This document shows, one piece after another, positions 16,121-24,985 of a stretch of 64,000 nucleotides of DNA. This stretch comes from Streptomyces sp. TBY4 (GTDB taxonomy: Bacteria; Actinomycetota; Actinomycetes; Streptomycetales; Streptomycetaceae), in the NCBI RefSeq assembly GCF_024213195.1, contig NZ_JANAVF010000001.1, positions 62,001 to 126,000 on the forward strand. The letters are read 5' to 3'. Every line of letters starts with the position of its first letter. Position 1 is the first letter of the stretch. The notes beneath the pieces were generated by a model, which worked only from the letters and a program-made list of their open reading frames with translations, had not been told where the DNA came from and made no database searches. Position numbers and translations under genes: made by a program.

Positions 16121-16900
16121 TCAGGCGAAGGCCGCCTCGCGGAAGGCGGTACGGAGCCGGGCCGACGGGCTGGTGGGGAGGAGGGCCGCCCAGCGCCGCC
16201 CGCGCGGGGAGACCCACACCGTCGGCCCCTCGCCGTGGGACCAGGCTCCGTGCGCGGCGGGCTGCCACAGAAGGCCGCGGGCGGGCAGGAGTTCGCCGGT
16301 GCGGATGCGGAGCGACTGGGCCGTCCAGGCCCGGCTGACGGGGCCGCCGCCCGCCGGGGCCAGGAGGTGGCTCAGGAACCGGCCGAGGTCGGCGGCGGGC
16401 GCGTACAGGGTGCCGTCGGCGGCGAAGCCCGTACGGGTCATGCCGAGCGGGCCCCAGATCCGGTCGGCGGCGACCCCGGCGAGGGGCCCGCCGCACAGCC
16501 GCTCGGCGAGCCCGACGAGCGCGGGCGACGCCCCGGAGCCGTGGGTGAGCAGCTGGTGCGCGGTGGTCCCGGCGGGCAGCCCGCCGCCCGCCCCGTAGAC
16601 GGAGAGCGGAGTGTGCAGGGCCAGCTCCCCCGCGTCCACGAGCACCCCGATGACGGGCCAGACGGCCAGCACCCCGACCAGCCCGCCCGCATCGGCAGCG
16701 CCGGTCTGGCCGCCGGGTCCGGCCCCGGCCCCGGCCTCGACCACCGCGTACGGCCCCTCGGGGCCTCCGATCGCCCAGCTGGCCCCCGGGTCCGCGTCCC
16801 GTAGCAGGGCCCCGATCCGGTCGGCACAGCCGTCCGGCGTGTGCTGCGTGAGCGGCTCGGGCCGCTCGGCCTGCTCGGCCCGGTCGCTCTGGAGCGTCAT
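16121..16900 (-). CDS. Beta-lactamase-fold (serine hydrolase) protein lacking the SxxK motif
   Basis: A 259-residue cytosolic protein with the helical part of the class C beta-lactamase / DD-peptidase fold: GVLVDAGELALHTPLSVYG (family: LVDEGKLSLDDPV) and LLTHGSGASP (family: LLTHTSGLP), IWGPLGMTRTGFAADG and DLGRFLSHLLAP. The position of the catalytic Ser-x-x-Lys before the first helix reads AGGLVGVLAVWP, with neither residue, and the KTG-like strand reads SHGEGPTV. It is therefore probably non-catalytic. Start at ATG 16900; an earlier in-frame start would add a charged tail. Role unknown. Confidence 0.75.
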   Translation of the reverse strand: MTLQSDRAEQAERPEPLTQHTPDGCADRIGALLRDADPGASWAIGGPEGPYAVVEAGAGAGPGGQTGAADAGGLVGVLAVWPVIGVLVDAGELALHTPLSVYGAGGGLPAGTTAHQLLTHGSGASPALVGLAERLCGGPLAGVAADRIWGPLGMTRTGFAADGTLYAPAADLGRFLSHLLAPAGGGPVSRAWTAQSLRIRTGELLPARGLLWQPAAHGAWSHGEGPTVWVSPRGRRWAALLPTSPSARLRTAFREAAFA

Positions 16901-16991
16901 GGTCAGCCACGGTACGGCGCCCGCCGCGGCCGGCCCCGCGCGTCGCGCGCTCCGGCCGCGGCGGGCCACCCGAATGCCCGGTCGGGCCAGG

Positions 16992-17903
16992 TCAGGCCCG
17001 GGCCGGCGCGGCCACCCCCTCCGGACCCTCCGCCCCCTCCGCCGGAGGCTCCCGCTCTGCGCGGATGCCCGTGACGACCACGGTGATCAGGCAGAACGCG
17101 ATGAGGATCTCCGCCCAGAGGAAGGCGAGGTAGTCCAGCAGGCAGCCGATCGGCGGCGTGCCCGGGGCGGTGTTGCGGAAGGCGGCCAGGGCGAACAGGG
17201 TGGCGGCCATCCAGCCGAGGGCGGGCCAGGTGAGCCCCTTGCGGCGGGTGACGAGGTACCAGCCGCCGATCAGGACGGACACGGCGAGCGCCCACATCGC
17301 GATCATCATGAACACCGCGAAGACGAGCACGCTGTTGGAGCGGGCCAGCCCGATGTCGAGGACGGTGGCGCCGTCGTTCGCCGTCGAGGCCTCCACCGTG
17401 GACGCGAACAGCACGTAGTTGTTGGAGAACAGGACCCGTACCGGAACCTTCTCCTGGCCCAGTACGGCCGCGAACTCCACGTCCGCCCCGTAGGCGTCGA
17501 ACGGGTAGTCCGTGATCGAGCCGCCCGTCAGGGCCACCGGCACGTCCAGGGTGGAGATGCGCTGGTGGGCCTTGAAGGTCAGGTCCCCGCGGGTGGCCGT
17601 CGAGGTCTGGAGGGTGAGGTCGTCGGCCGGTGCGATCCCGCCGGCCTCGGCCAGCGCCCCGCGGGGCGTGACCAGGACCCGCAGCACCAGTTCGCGCCCG
17701 GCGGCGTCGACGCGCTGGATCGTCGCCTCGACGTCCACCCGGTCCGGATCGGCCCGCCCCGCGGTGTGGACGGTGTCCTGGGCCTGGCGCTCACCGAACT
17801 GCAGCCAGGCCCCCACGCCGACCGCCGCCGCGATCGCGAGCAGGAGCAGGCCCGGGAGCAGCGGGAAGCGCCGCCCGGACGGGCGCCGTCGTACTGCGCT
17901 CAC
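16992..17903 (-). CDS. DUF4436 family membrane protein
   Basis: A 303-residue membrane protein. One N-terminal helix (LLPGLLLLAIAAAVGVGAWL) is followed by an extracytoplasmic beta-rich domain with PFDAYGADVEF, then three C-terminal helices (SVLVFAVFMMIAMWALAVSVLIGG, LTWPALGWMAATLFALAAF, FLWAEILIAFCLITVVV) and a charged cytosolic tail. This architecture is the DUF4436 family, for which no function is known. Its GTG overlaps the stop of the agmatine-deiminase-family gene by GTGA, so the two are coupled. Confidence 0.85.
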   Translation of the reverse strand: MSAVRRRPSGRRFPLLPGLLLLAIAAAVGVGAWLQFGERQAQDTVHTAGRADPDRVDVEATIQRVDAAGRELVLRVLVTPRGALAEAGGIAPADDLTLQTSTATRGDLTFKAHQRISTLDVPVALTGGSITDYPFDAYGADVEFAAVLGQEKVPVRVLFSNNYVLFASTVEASTANDGATVLDIGLARSNSVLVFAVFMMIAMWALAVSVLIGGWYLVTRRKGLTWPALGWMAATLFALAAFRNTAPGTPPIGCLLDYLAFLWAEILIAFCLITVVVTGIRAEREPPAEGAEGPEGVAAPARA

Positions 17904-19066
17904 GCGGCGGGCTTGCCGGGCTCGTCGTGGGTCGCGCAGTGGATGCCGCCGCCGCCCGAGGCGATGGTGTCGATCGAGAGGGGCACGATGTCGCGCTTGG
18001 GGAAGTGCTCCTGGAGGATCGCGCGGGCCCGGTCGTCGGCCTGGCGGTCCCCGAACTTCGGCATGAAGACGGAGTCGTTGGCGATGTAGAAGTTGGCGTA
18101 GGTCGACACGAAGTCGTCGCCCTCGCCCGTGATCCTGTCCAGGTCGGGCTGCGGCAGGTCGATGATCTCGAACTTCCGGCCGCGGGCGTCCGTCGCCTTC
18201 GAGAGCACCGACTTCGCCTGGTCGGCGGAGCGGGACCAGGAGTCCTTCGGGGTGTTCGGGTGGGCGCGGTCCAGCAGGACGACACCGGGCGCGACGAACC
18301 GTACGAGGCTGTCCACGTGGGCGTCGGTGATGTCCTCGCCCCGTACGCCGGCCAGCCAGACCACCTTCTCGACGCCCAGGCTCTGCTTGAGCTCGGCCTC
18401 GATCGTGTCCCGGCTCTTGCCGCGGTTGCGGTTGTCGTTGACGATCGAGCTCTCGGTGATCAGCAGGGTGCCCTCGCCGTCGGTCTCGAAGGAGCCTCCC
18501 TCGGCCACCAGCGGAGCCTGGACCCGGGGGATCCCGTACTTCGGGAGCAGGAGGCGGCCGACCTGGGCGTCGTTCTTGTGCTCCTGCTTGTTGCCCCAGC
18601 CGTTGAAGTTGAAGTCGACGCCGATGACCTTGCCCTCCTCCTCGACGAAGACGGGGACGGTGTCGCGCACCCAGAAGTCGTCCACGGCCAGCGGGATCAC
18701 CTCGACCTCGTTGCCGCAGGCCTTCTGCGCCGCGTCCACCTGCTCGGGCCGGGCCATCATGACGACCGCCTCGTAGCCCCCGACCGCGCGGGCGATCCGC
18801 GCGATGTCCTCGCGCACGTACTTCAGGTCCTCCATCCAGACCGCGTCCAGGGCGGGCCAGGCCATGAAGGTGCGGGTGTGGCTCTCCCACTCGGCGCCGA
18901 ACCGGCGCTTGGGACCGGCGGCCGGGGCGGGCTGGGAGGTGCCGGGGGCGGCGTTGGCCTTCGGGGCGCTCTGCGAGGGGCCGCAGGCGGCGGCTCCGAA
19001 GGCGAGGGCGCCGAGGCCGGCGAAGGTGCGGAGGGCGGTCCGGCGCGTGGGGGGCAGGTGGGACAC
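17900..19066 (-). CDS. Lipoprotein agmatine deiminase / peptidyl-arginine deiminase family
   Basis: Guanidine-group-modifying enzyme that hydrolyses agmatine (to N-carbamoylputrescine) or a related substrate. The 388 residues begin with a Tat-like signal RRTALRTFAGLGALAFGAAACG, where the cysteine would be lipidated, so the enzyme is exported, unlike the usual cytosolic agmatine deiminases. Catalytic signatures: DDFWVRD, EGGSFETDGEGT, DAHVDS and the nucleophile GGGGIHCATHDEP. GTG at 19066 is used because GGAG precedes it and the signal peptide begins there. Coupled to the DUF4436 gene; divergent from the kinase. Confidence 0.88.
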   Translation of the reverse strand: MSHLPPTRRTALRTFAGLGALAFGAAACGPSQSAPKANAAPGTSQPAPAAGPKRRFGAEWESHTRTFMAWPALDAVWMEDLKYVREDIARIARAVGGYEAVVMMARPEQVDAAQKACGNEVEVIPLAVDDFWVRDTVPVFVEEEGKVIGVDFNFNGWGNKQEHKNDAQVGRLLLPKYGIPRVQAPLVAEGGSFETDGEGTLLITESSIVNDNRNRGKSRDTIEAELKQSLGVEKVVWLAGVRGEDITDAHVDSLVRFVAPGVVLLDRAHPNTPKDSWSRSADQAKSVLSKATDARGRKFEIIDLPQPDLDRITGEGDDFVSTYANFYIANDSVFMPKFGDRQADDRARAILQEHFPKRDIVPLSIDTIASGGGGIHCATHDEPGKPAA

Positions 19067-19227
19067 GGGAGGGCTCCGATCAAGGGCTGGCAGGACGAGC
19101 GCATCCGGCCGGGAAGGGCGCGGGAGGCACGGCACGGGCCGACCGTCCCGGGCCCCTGTGACAAGGGTGCGCCCTCCGTCCGCGAAGGGCCGTCACGCCG
19201 GGCGGGCGGTGCGGGCACGTGTCGCCC

Positions 19228-19256
19228 ACTCTGGCACTGACTGAAAATTCAGTCAA
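19228..19256 (-). promoter_or_regulatory. Promoter of the deiminase operon with overlapping palindrome
   Basis: On the minus strand TTGACT (19256-19251) and CAGAGT (19233-19228) are separated by 17 bp, a good sigma-70-type promoter for the deiminase/DUF4436 operon. The -35 and spacer contain the perfect palindrome TGACTGAAAATTCAGTCA (19238-19255), the size and symmetry of a TetR-type operator. It also lies 65 bp upstream of the kinase start. No TetR gene is in the window. Confidence 0.7.
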
Positions 19257-19320
19257 TTCATGGCACGATGCGCGCAGGCCCCTGCCGCATCTCGCCTCGC
19301 ATCGTTGAAAGAGCCACCGC

Positions 19321-21165
19321 ATGTCCGAGCAGCATTCCGGCGCACAGCCGGCCCGTACGGCACTGTCCGCAGACGATCCGCACGAGATCGGCGGCTACCG
19401 CCTGCACGCCCGGCTCGGCTCCGGCGGCATGGGCGTGGTCTACCTGGCCCATACGCCCGGCGGCCGCCCCATCGCGCTGAAGGCCGTCCGCCGGGAGCTC
19501 GCCTCCGATCCCGAGTTCCGGCGGCGGTTCGCCCAGGAGGTGGCCAGCGCGCAGCGGATCCACGGCCTCTTCACGGCCCAGGTGATCGACTCCGGGGTCG
19601 AGGACCCCACACCGTGGCTCGCCACCGCGTACGTGTCCGGCCCCTCGCTCCACGAGGCCGTACGGCGGCACGGGCCGCTCCCGGCCCGCACGGTGCTGCT
19701 GCTCCTCGCGGGCATAGCGGAGGCGCTCCAGGCCATCCACGGGGCGGGCGTGGTCCACCGCGACCTGAAGCCGGCCAACGTCCTGCTCGCGGAGGACGGC
19801 CCCCGGGTGATCGACTTCGGCATCGCGCGGGCGGCCGACGCCTCCGCGCTCACCGGTACGGGGCTGCGGATCGGCACGGCGGCGTTCATGGCGCCGGAGC
19901 AGGCGCTCGGCCGTCCGGCGACGCCGGCCACCGACGTCTTCGCGCTGGGGACGCTGGCCGCGTACGTCGCGTGCGGGATCGCACCCTTCGGGAACGGGCC
20001 CGAGTCCAGCGCCCTGTACCGGGTCGTCCACGAGCATCCCGACCTCACTCAGGTGCCCCACGAGCTGTACGGCCTCGTCTCGTGGTGCCTGGCGAAGCAG
20101 CCCGAGGAGCGTCCGCGGCCGGCCGAGCTGATCGCCTCGGTCCGGGCGCACCCCCTGGTGTGCGGGCAGCCGGAGTTCACCGAAGGCTGGCTGCCGCGGC
20201 CCGTCAGGGAGGAGCTGGGGGGCGTGGGCGTGGGCGTGGGCGTCGGCGTCGGGGGCGACACCGCCTGGCCGGCCCCGCCGCCGTTCCAGGCCACCAGGAC
20301 GGCCACCGCACACCCCGGCCCGGCGCTCGCCGCCCCGCCCTCCCCCGGGCCGGGCACGCACCCCGGAACCCGGCCCGGCGGCAGGACACCCGTACCGGCC
20401 CGGGCGCCGGGACCGGCACAGACACCCATGCCGGGCCAGACACCGATACCGGCCCAGACACCGCCCCCCGCGCCCTACCCCGCCCCAGCGCCCGGGCCCG
20501 CATCCGGGTCCGCGCCGGAGTCCATCCCTGGGCCCGGGTCCGCGTATGGGCCCGCATCCGGGTCCGCGCCGGGGTCCGCCCCCGGGCCGGGTCGCGGCAG
20601 GACCGGCCGCGGCCGCCGGCTTCCGGTGCTGCCCGCCCTCCTGGCGGCCTGCGCGCTGCTGGCCACCGCCGGAGCCGTGTACTACCTGGACGCCCCCGCG
20701 GACGGCGGCCCCGCGACCGCTCCCTCCGGCCCCCCGGCCTCCGCACCCGCCACGGCCCCGACCGCGCCCACCACCCCGCCCGACGCGGCCGCCTCGTACC
20801 TCCCCGGCTATGCGAAGGCCGAGCTCACCGCCCCCGACTCCGGATACGAGTTCGACCTGAAGGCCGGGAAGGTGGCGCCCGTGGAGACGGCCGCCTGGTA
20901 CCTGGCGCGCGACGGCCAGGCCCTGGTTCCCTCCGAGGAGTCGGACTCCTTCGTGTCCGACTCCGGGGAGCTGACGGTGGCCGCCTGCCTCCACGGCATC
21001 GAAACCCGCCCGGCCGCCGCCCTGCCCCTCTCCGCACTCGCGAAGGCCCGCCCGTTCTGCGTCCGCAGCCCGGACCGGAGCGAGATCGCGATCGTGAGGC
21101 TGGTCGAGGCAGCCCCGGACGAGGACTCCGCCACGATCCTGGTGGACCAGTACCGCCGGAACTGA
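19321..21165 (+). CDS. Receptor-type Ser/Thr protein kinase (PknB-like)
   Basis: Membrane kinase of 614 residues. Kinase domain residues 20-285: glycine loop LGSGGMGVVYLAH, lysine in ALKAVRRE, catalytic loop VVHRDLKPANVLL, DFGIA, and MAPEQ of the activation segment. A Gly-Val run (codons from 20221) and a long Pro/Gly/Ala/Ser linker full of PGP and SGSAP repeats (residues 300-430) lead to one transmembrane helix (VLPALLAACALLATAGAVYYLD). The outside domain of about 150 residues has two cysteines (VAACLHG, ARPFCVRS) and no PASTA repeats. Ligand unknown. It is divergent from the deiminase operon. Confidence 0.95.
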   Translation: MSEQHSGAQPARTALSADDPHEIGGYRLHARLGSGGMGVVYLAHTPGGRPIALKAVRRELASDPEFRRRFAQEVASAQRIHGLFTAQVIDSGVEDPTPWLATAYVSGPSLHEAVRRHGPLPARTVLLLLAGIAEALQAIHGAGVVHRDLKPANVLLAEDGPRVIDFGIARAADASALTGTGLRIGTAAFMAPEQALGRPATPATDVFALGTLAAYVACGIAPFGNGPESSALYRVVHEHPDLTQVPHELYGLVSWCLAKQPEERPRPAELIASVRAHPLVCGQPEFTEGWLPRPVREELGGVGVGVGVGVGGDTAWPAPPPFQATRTATAHPGPALAAPPSPGPGTHPGTRPGGRTPVPARAPGPAQTPMPGQTPIPAQTPPPAPYPAPAPGPASGSAPESIPGPGSAYGPASGSAPGSAPGPGRGRTGRGRRLPVLPALLAACALLATAGAVYYLDAPADGGPATAPSGPPASAPATAPTAPTTPPDAAASYLPGYAKAELTAPDSGYEFDLKAGKVAPVETAAWYLARDGQALVPSEESDSFVSDSGELTVAACLHGIETRPAAALPLSALAKARPFCVRSPDRSEIAIVRLVEAAPDEDSATILVDQYRRN

Positions 21166-21182
21166 CGCCCCGGCACGCCGAA

Positions 21183-21210
21183 GGGCGGGGCGCCCGCAGG
21201 CACCCCGCCC
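21183..21210. terminator. Bidirectional terminator between kinase and protease genes
   Basis: GGGCGGGG and CCCCGCCC form an 8-bp GC stem around a 12-nt loop, flanked by GCAC (21174) and GTGC (21214) that may extend it. It lies between the convergent stops of the kinase and the protease. Confidence 0.75.
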
Positions 21211-21229
21211 GTCGTGCTGCCGCCGGGGG

Positions 21230-24200
21230 TCAGTTCTTGTCGGGGCGGTCCGTTACGCGGAGGGAGTTCAGCAGGGGTTTGCCGAAGCCGGTGTGGGTGA
21301 CGAAGCGGACGTTCAGGGTGCCGTCCGTGACCGTGACCGTGTAGGTGCGGGTCAGGGCCGTGTACGGGCCCGCCTCCAGGGAGATGTCCAGGGAGGGCAG
21401 CACCTGCGTGCCTTCCGCCAGGACGTCGAAGACGCGCTTGTTCGGCTTCGTGGAGGAGAGCTCGGCGAAGCCGAGTTCCACGGTGTAGGTGCCGTTGGGG
21501 ACGTTGTCGAAGCGGTATTCGTACATGCCCTCACGGGCGTTGCGGAAGAGCTTCTGGTCCTGCGTGCCCGCGATCGTACGGCTGGTGGACGGCGACGAGG
21601 CGTTGCCCTGGTAGCCGTACGAGCCCGTCGTGTACTTGCGGTCCGGGGACCAGCCGTCGCCCAGCGAGTCGGTGCTCGCGCTCGTGGAGCCGGCGTCCAG
21701 GGCGACCTGGTAGCGCGGGACGACGAGCTTGACGGGGACGCTGAGGACCGGGGTCCGGCCGCTGGCCGAGGTGATCCTCAGGTCGGCCGTGAGGACGGTG
21801 CCCGGGGCCAGGCCCGTGGTGTCCACCGCCAGGGCGAGCGAGGCCCGGCCGCCCGTGGGGAGGTCCCCCGAGCCCGGGGTCACCGTCAGCCAGGCCGCTT
21901 CCTCGGCCGCCGTGAAGGCCGTACCGAGACCGGGGTTGGCGAGGTCGAGGGTCCGCGTCCGCTTCTGGCCGGGCGGCAGGACGATCTCCACCGCCTGCTT
22001 CGCCGGGGTCACCTTGCCGGTGCGCAGGGACCGGGTCACCTGGGTGACGTCGGCCGCCTTGACGTCCACGGTGGCCGTCACCGGCTCGTACTGGGCTGCG
22101 GTCAGCGCGAGTTCGCGCGCTCCCGAGGGGCTCTGGACCACGTATCCGCCGTCGGCCGCCGTGGTGGCGGAGACCGCGGTGGCGCCCGTGCCGACCGTCA
22201 CGGTGGCTCCGGCGACGCCGTTGCCGTCGTTCGCGTCGAGCACCCGGCCCGCGACGACCCCGCTCTTGGTGGTGCGGAAGGAGACGGACAGGCCGTCGGT
22301 GATCACGGGCGTGTTGAAGGAGTACCGGTAGGCGTCGGTGCCGGTGGCGTTCTCCACGCCGACGGTGGCGGTGGAGCCGCCCTTGATGCCGGTGCCGCCG
22401 GTCCCCTTGTAGGAGTAGCGGACGGTGCCGTCCTCGCCGATCGCCGCCGAGAAGGAGAACTTGTCGGACTGGGCCGACCAGTGCGAGACCTGGCGCCACT
22501 CGATCACGTAACTGCGGTGCGGCGCGGTGCCGGTGACCGCGGTGAAGACGCCGGACCCGCTGCCGGCGGCGCCGACGACCAGGTCGTCCCAGAACGGGTA
22601 GAGCGCCGCGTTGGGCGTGGCCGCGCTCGGGATGTCCCCGTTGATGTCGCCGGTGTTGTTGCCGCCGAGGCTGATGGTGCCGTTCGTGCCGATCCAGGCC
22701 TGCCCGTACGTCTTTCCGTACAGCGGCAGCGGGAAGGGCAGGTCGACGCGCTCGGTGGTGTTGTCGCCGGTCAGGGCGAGCTGGCGGTCGCCCGGCTGGT
22801 ACGGGGTGTCGTTCGAGGCCGCGCAGGCGTAGCCGTAGGTGTCGGTGCGTTCGGGGAGGTTCACCGCGACGGTGGCGTCCCCGGCCAGGGTGACCTTGGC
22901 CGTGCCGCCGGTGAGGCAGCGCGAGGAGTGGGTGGCGTTCACGTCGTAGGTGCCGTGCGGCAGGGTGACCTCGAAGCGGCCCTGGGCGTCGGTGGTCGCG
23001 GTCACCGGGGTGTCCGCGACGCTCACGGCGGCGCCGGCCACGGGGCCCGCGGGCGAGGAGACGGTGCCGGTGAGCTTCCCGGAGGCCGCCTGGACGAGGT
23101 CGATGTCGCCCGTGGCGGTGGCGTTCTCGGTCACCGACACGGTCGCGCCCTGCTGTCCGTAGCCGAACTTCGAGGCGGTCAGCGCGTAGTCGCCCACGGA
23201 CAGGGCGGTGAAGCGGTACGTGCCGTCGGCCGCGGTGGTCGTCGTACGGTCGATCGGGCCGTCGGCGACGATCTGCACGCCGGCGACGGGCTGCCCGCCG
23301 GAGCGGACGGTGCCGGCGAGCGCGCCGATGGCTCCGCGCGGGGCGGCGGTGACGGCGGCGAGGACGTCGAGCTTGCCCTCGCCGAAGACGTTGTTGTCGG
23401 CGGCGGTGCCGCCGCACTGGCTGCTGTCGGTGTCCAGGGCGGTGCCGTCCAGCAGGGCAGAGGTCTGGGCGATGTCGCCTTCGAGGGCGGGCGCGGCGGA
23501 CCAGAGCAGGGCCACGGCCGCGGCGGTGTGGGGCGAGGCCATGGAGGTGCCGGAGAAGGAGGCGTAGCCGCCGGGGACGGAGGAGCGCACGTTCACCCCG
23601 GGGGCCGCGATGTTCGGCTTGAGGATCCCGCCGGGGCCCGCGCCGCGCGAGGAGAACGAGGCGATCGCGCCGTTGATGTCGAAGGCGCCGGAGCTGTAGG
23701 AGGCGGCGTAGTCGCCGGGCGAGCCGCTGGTGGTGCAGCCCGGGCCGGAGTTGCCGTTGGAGAAGGCCGGGAAGATGCCGGCGGCCCGCCAGGTGTCGAC
23801 GATCTGCTGGTACCAGCTGTCCCCGCCGGGGCCGCCCCAGGAGTTGTTGACGATGTGCGGGGCCAGGTCGGGTCGCGGGTTCTGGCCGTTCAGGTCGGTC
23901 GGGGCGACGATCCACTGGCCGGCGGCGAGCAGGGAGGCCTCGGAGCAGGAGGTGGTCTCGCAGCCCTTGGCGGCGATCCACTTCGCGCCCGGGGCGACGC
24001 CGATCCTGTTGGCGCCTCCGTCGTCGCCGACCATGGTGCCCATGGTGTGGGTGCCGTGGTCGTTGTTGTCGCAGGGGGCCGCGGTGGAGCAGACCCCGGC
24101 CGGGTCGAACCAGTTGTAGTTGTGGTCGTAGGTCCCGTCGGCGGCCCTGCCGCGGTACTGGTTGGCCACGGCCGGGTGGGTGTGGTCCACGCCGCTGTCG

Positions 24201-24823
24201 ATGTTGGCGACGACGATGCCCTCGCCGCGCACGCCGAGCTGGTCCCAGACCTGCGGCGCCTTGATCCGGTCGATGTTCCACTCGACGGCGTCGGCCACGG
24301 CCTTCTCGCGCGTGCCTTCCGCGGGCTTCGGCAGGTCCACCTTGTCGTCGGCGTCGATCCGGGAGACCTCGGGGCGCTGGGCCAGGGCCCCGGCGAGCTT
24401 CTCGGTGCCGACGACGCGGACCGCGTTCACGATCCAGTACGAGGTGTACTCGGCCTTCGCGCCGTCGAGGGCTTTGATCACCTCGGTCTGGCTGCGCTCG
24501 GCATGGTCCTTCTTCAGCCGCAGGACCGTTTCGGCCTTGGCGGTCCGGCTCTGCTGCCCGGCCGCGGCGGTGAGGTCGGCGGCGCTGTCGAGGTAGACCC
24601 AGAAGACGGCCTTGGCCGAATCGTCGAGCTGGGCCCGCAGACTCGGCTCGATCTTGCGCTCGGCCGCGCCGGGGGTGGGCCCGGGTTCCGGTGCGGCGGC
24701 GGCGACCCCCGCGCCGACGGGCAGGAGCAGGGCCGCCGCGAAGGCGGTCAGTGCGGCCCGTACGGGTCGTAATCGCGAGCGTGTGCGTGCTGGTGCGGTG
24801 CCTCGGCTGTCGCGTTGTGCCAC
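21230..24823 (-). CDS. Secreted subtilisin-like (S8) protease with repeat and malectin domains
   Basis: A 1197-residue extracellular serine endopeptidase. Signal peptide (AALTAFAAALLLPVGAGVAAA), I9-type propeptide, then the S8 catalytic domain with Asp in NIDSGVDHTHP (about residue 207), His in NDHGTHTMGTM (about 255) and Ser in FSGTSMASPH (about 424). Downstream are carboxypeptidase-regulatory-like repeats (PVAGVQIVADG..., PVAGAAVSVAD..., GVAGATVTVGTG...), a jelly-roll domain beginning YQPGDRQLALTG, and a C-terminal malectin domain (ALDAGSTSAS... PNGTYTVELGFAE). GTG at 24823 with GAGGAG 7 nt upstream sets the start. Confidence 0.93.
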   Translation of the reverse strand: MAQRDSRGTAPARTRSRLRPVRAALTAFAAALLLPVGAGVAAAAPEPGPTPGAAERKIEPSLRAQLDDSAKAVFWVYLDSAADLTAAAGQQSRTAKAETVLRLKKDHAERSQTEVIKALDGAKAEYTSYWIVNAVRVVGTEKLAGALAQRPEVSRIDADDKVDLPKPAEGTREKAVADAVEWNIDRIKAPQVWDQLGVRGEGIVVANIDSGVDHTHPAVANQYRGRAADGTYDHNYNWFDPAGVCSTAAPCDNNDHGTHTMGTMVGDDGGANRIGVAPGAKWIAAKGCETTSCSEASLLAAGQWIVAPTDLNGQNPRPDLAPHIVNNSWGGPGGDSWYQQIVDTWRAAGIFPAFSNGNSGPGCTTSGSPGDYAASYSSGAFDINGAIASFSSRGAGPGGILKPNIAAPGVNVRSSVPGGYASFSGTSMASPHTAAAVALLWSAAPALEGDIAQTSALLDGTALDTDSSQCGGTAADNNVFGEGKLDVLAAVTAAPRGAIGALAGTVRSGGQPVAGVQIVADGPIDRTTTTAADGTYRFTALSVGDYALTASKFGYGQQGATVSVTENATATGDIDLVQAASGKLTGTVSSPAGPVAGAAVSVADTPVTATTDAQGRFEVTLPHGTYDVNATHSSRCLTGGTAKVTLAGDATVAVNLPERTDTYGYACAASNDTPYQPGDRQLALTGDNTTERVDLPFPLPLYGKTYGQAWIGTNGTISLGGNNTGDINGDIPSAATPNAALYPFWDDLVVGAAGSGSGVFTAVTGTAPHRSYVIEWRQVSHWSAQSDKFSFSAAIGEDGTVRYSYKGTGGTGIKGGSTATVGVENATGTDAYRYSFNTPVITDGLSVSFRTTKSGVVAGRVLDANDGNGVAGATVTVGTGATAVSATTAADGGYVVQSPSGARELALTAAQYEPVTATVDVKAADVTQVTRSLRTGKVTPAKQAVEIVLPPGQKRTRTLDLANPGLGTAFTAAEEAAWLTVTPGSGDLPTGGRASLALAVDTTGLAPGTVLTADLRITSASGRTPVLSVPVKLVVPRYQVALDAGSTSASTDSLGDGWSPDRKYTTGSYGYQGNASSPSTSRTIAGTQDQKLFRNAREGMYEYRFDNVPNGTYTVELGFAELSSTKPNKRVFDVLAEGTQVLPSLDISLEAGPYTALTRTYTVTVTDGTLNVRFVTHTGFGKPLLNSLRVTDRPDKN

Positions 24824-24985
24824 GTGTGGTCTCCTCGTACGCCGTGTGCAGGTCGTGCGGAAAGGGTGTGCGTGACGTGCGCGGGCCATGGTGCGGGAGA
24901 TGTCATGCACCGTACAAGAGGGCCTATTGAGCCGTACCGCCGCCGCCGGGTGGCTGTTCCCGGCCGTGCGGGCCAGCCTGGGGGG

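Noticed and set aside
20221..20600. Possible repeat element in the kinase linker
   Set aside because: The repeats are coding (Gly-Val, then Pro/Gly/Ser linker) and in frame with the kinase.
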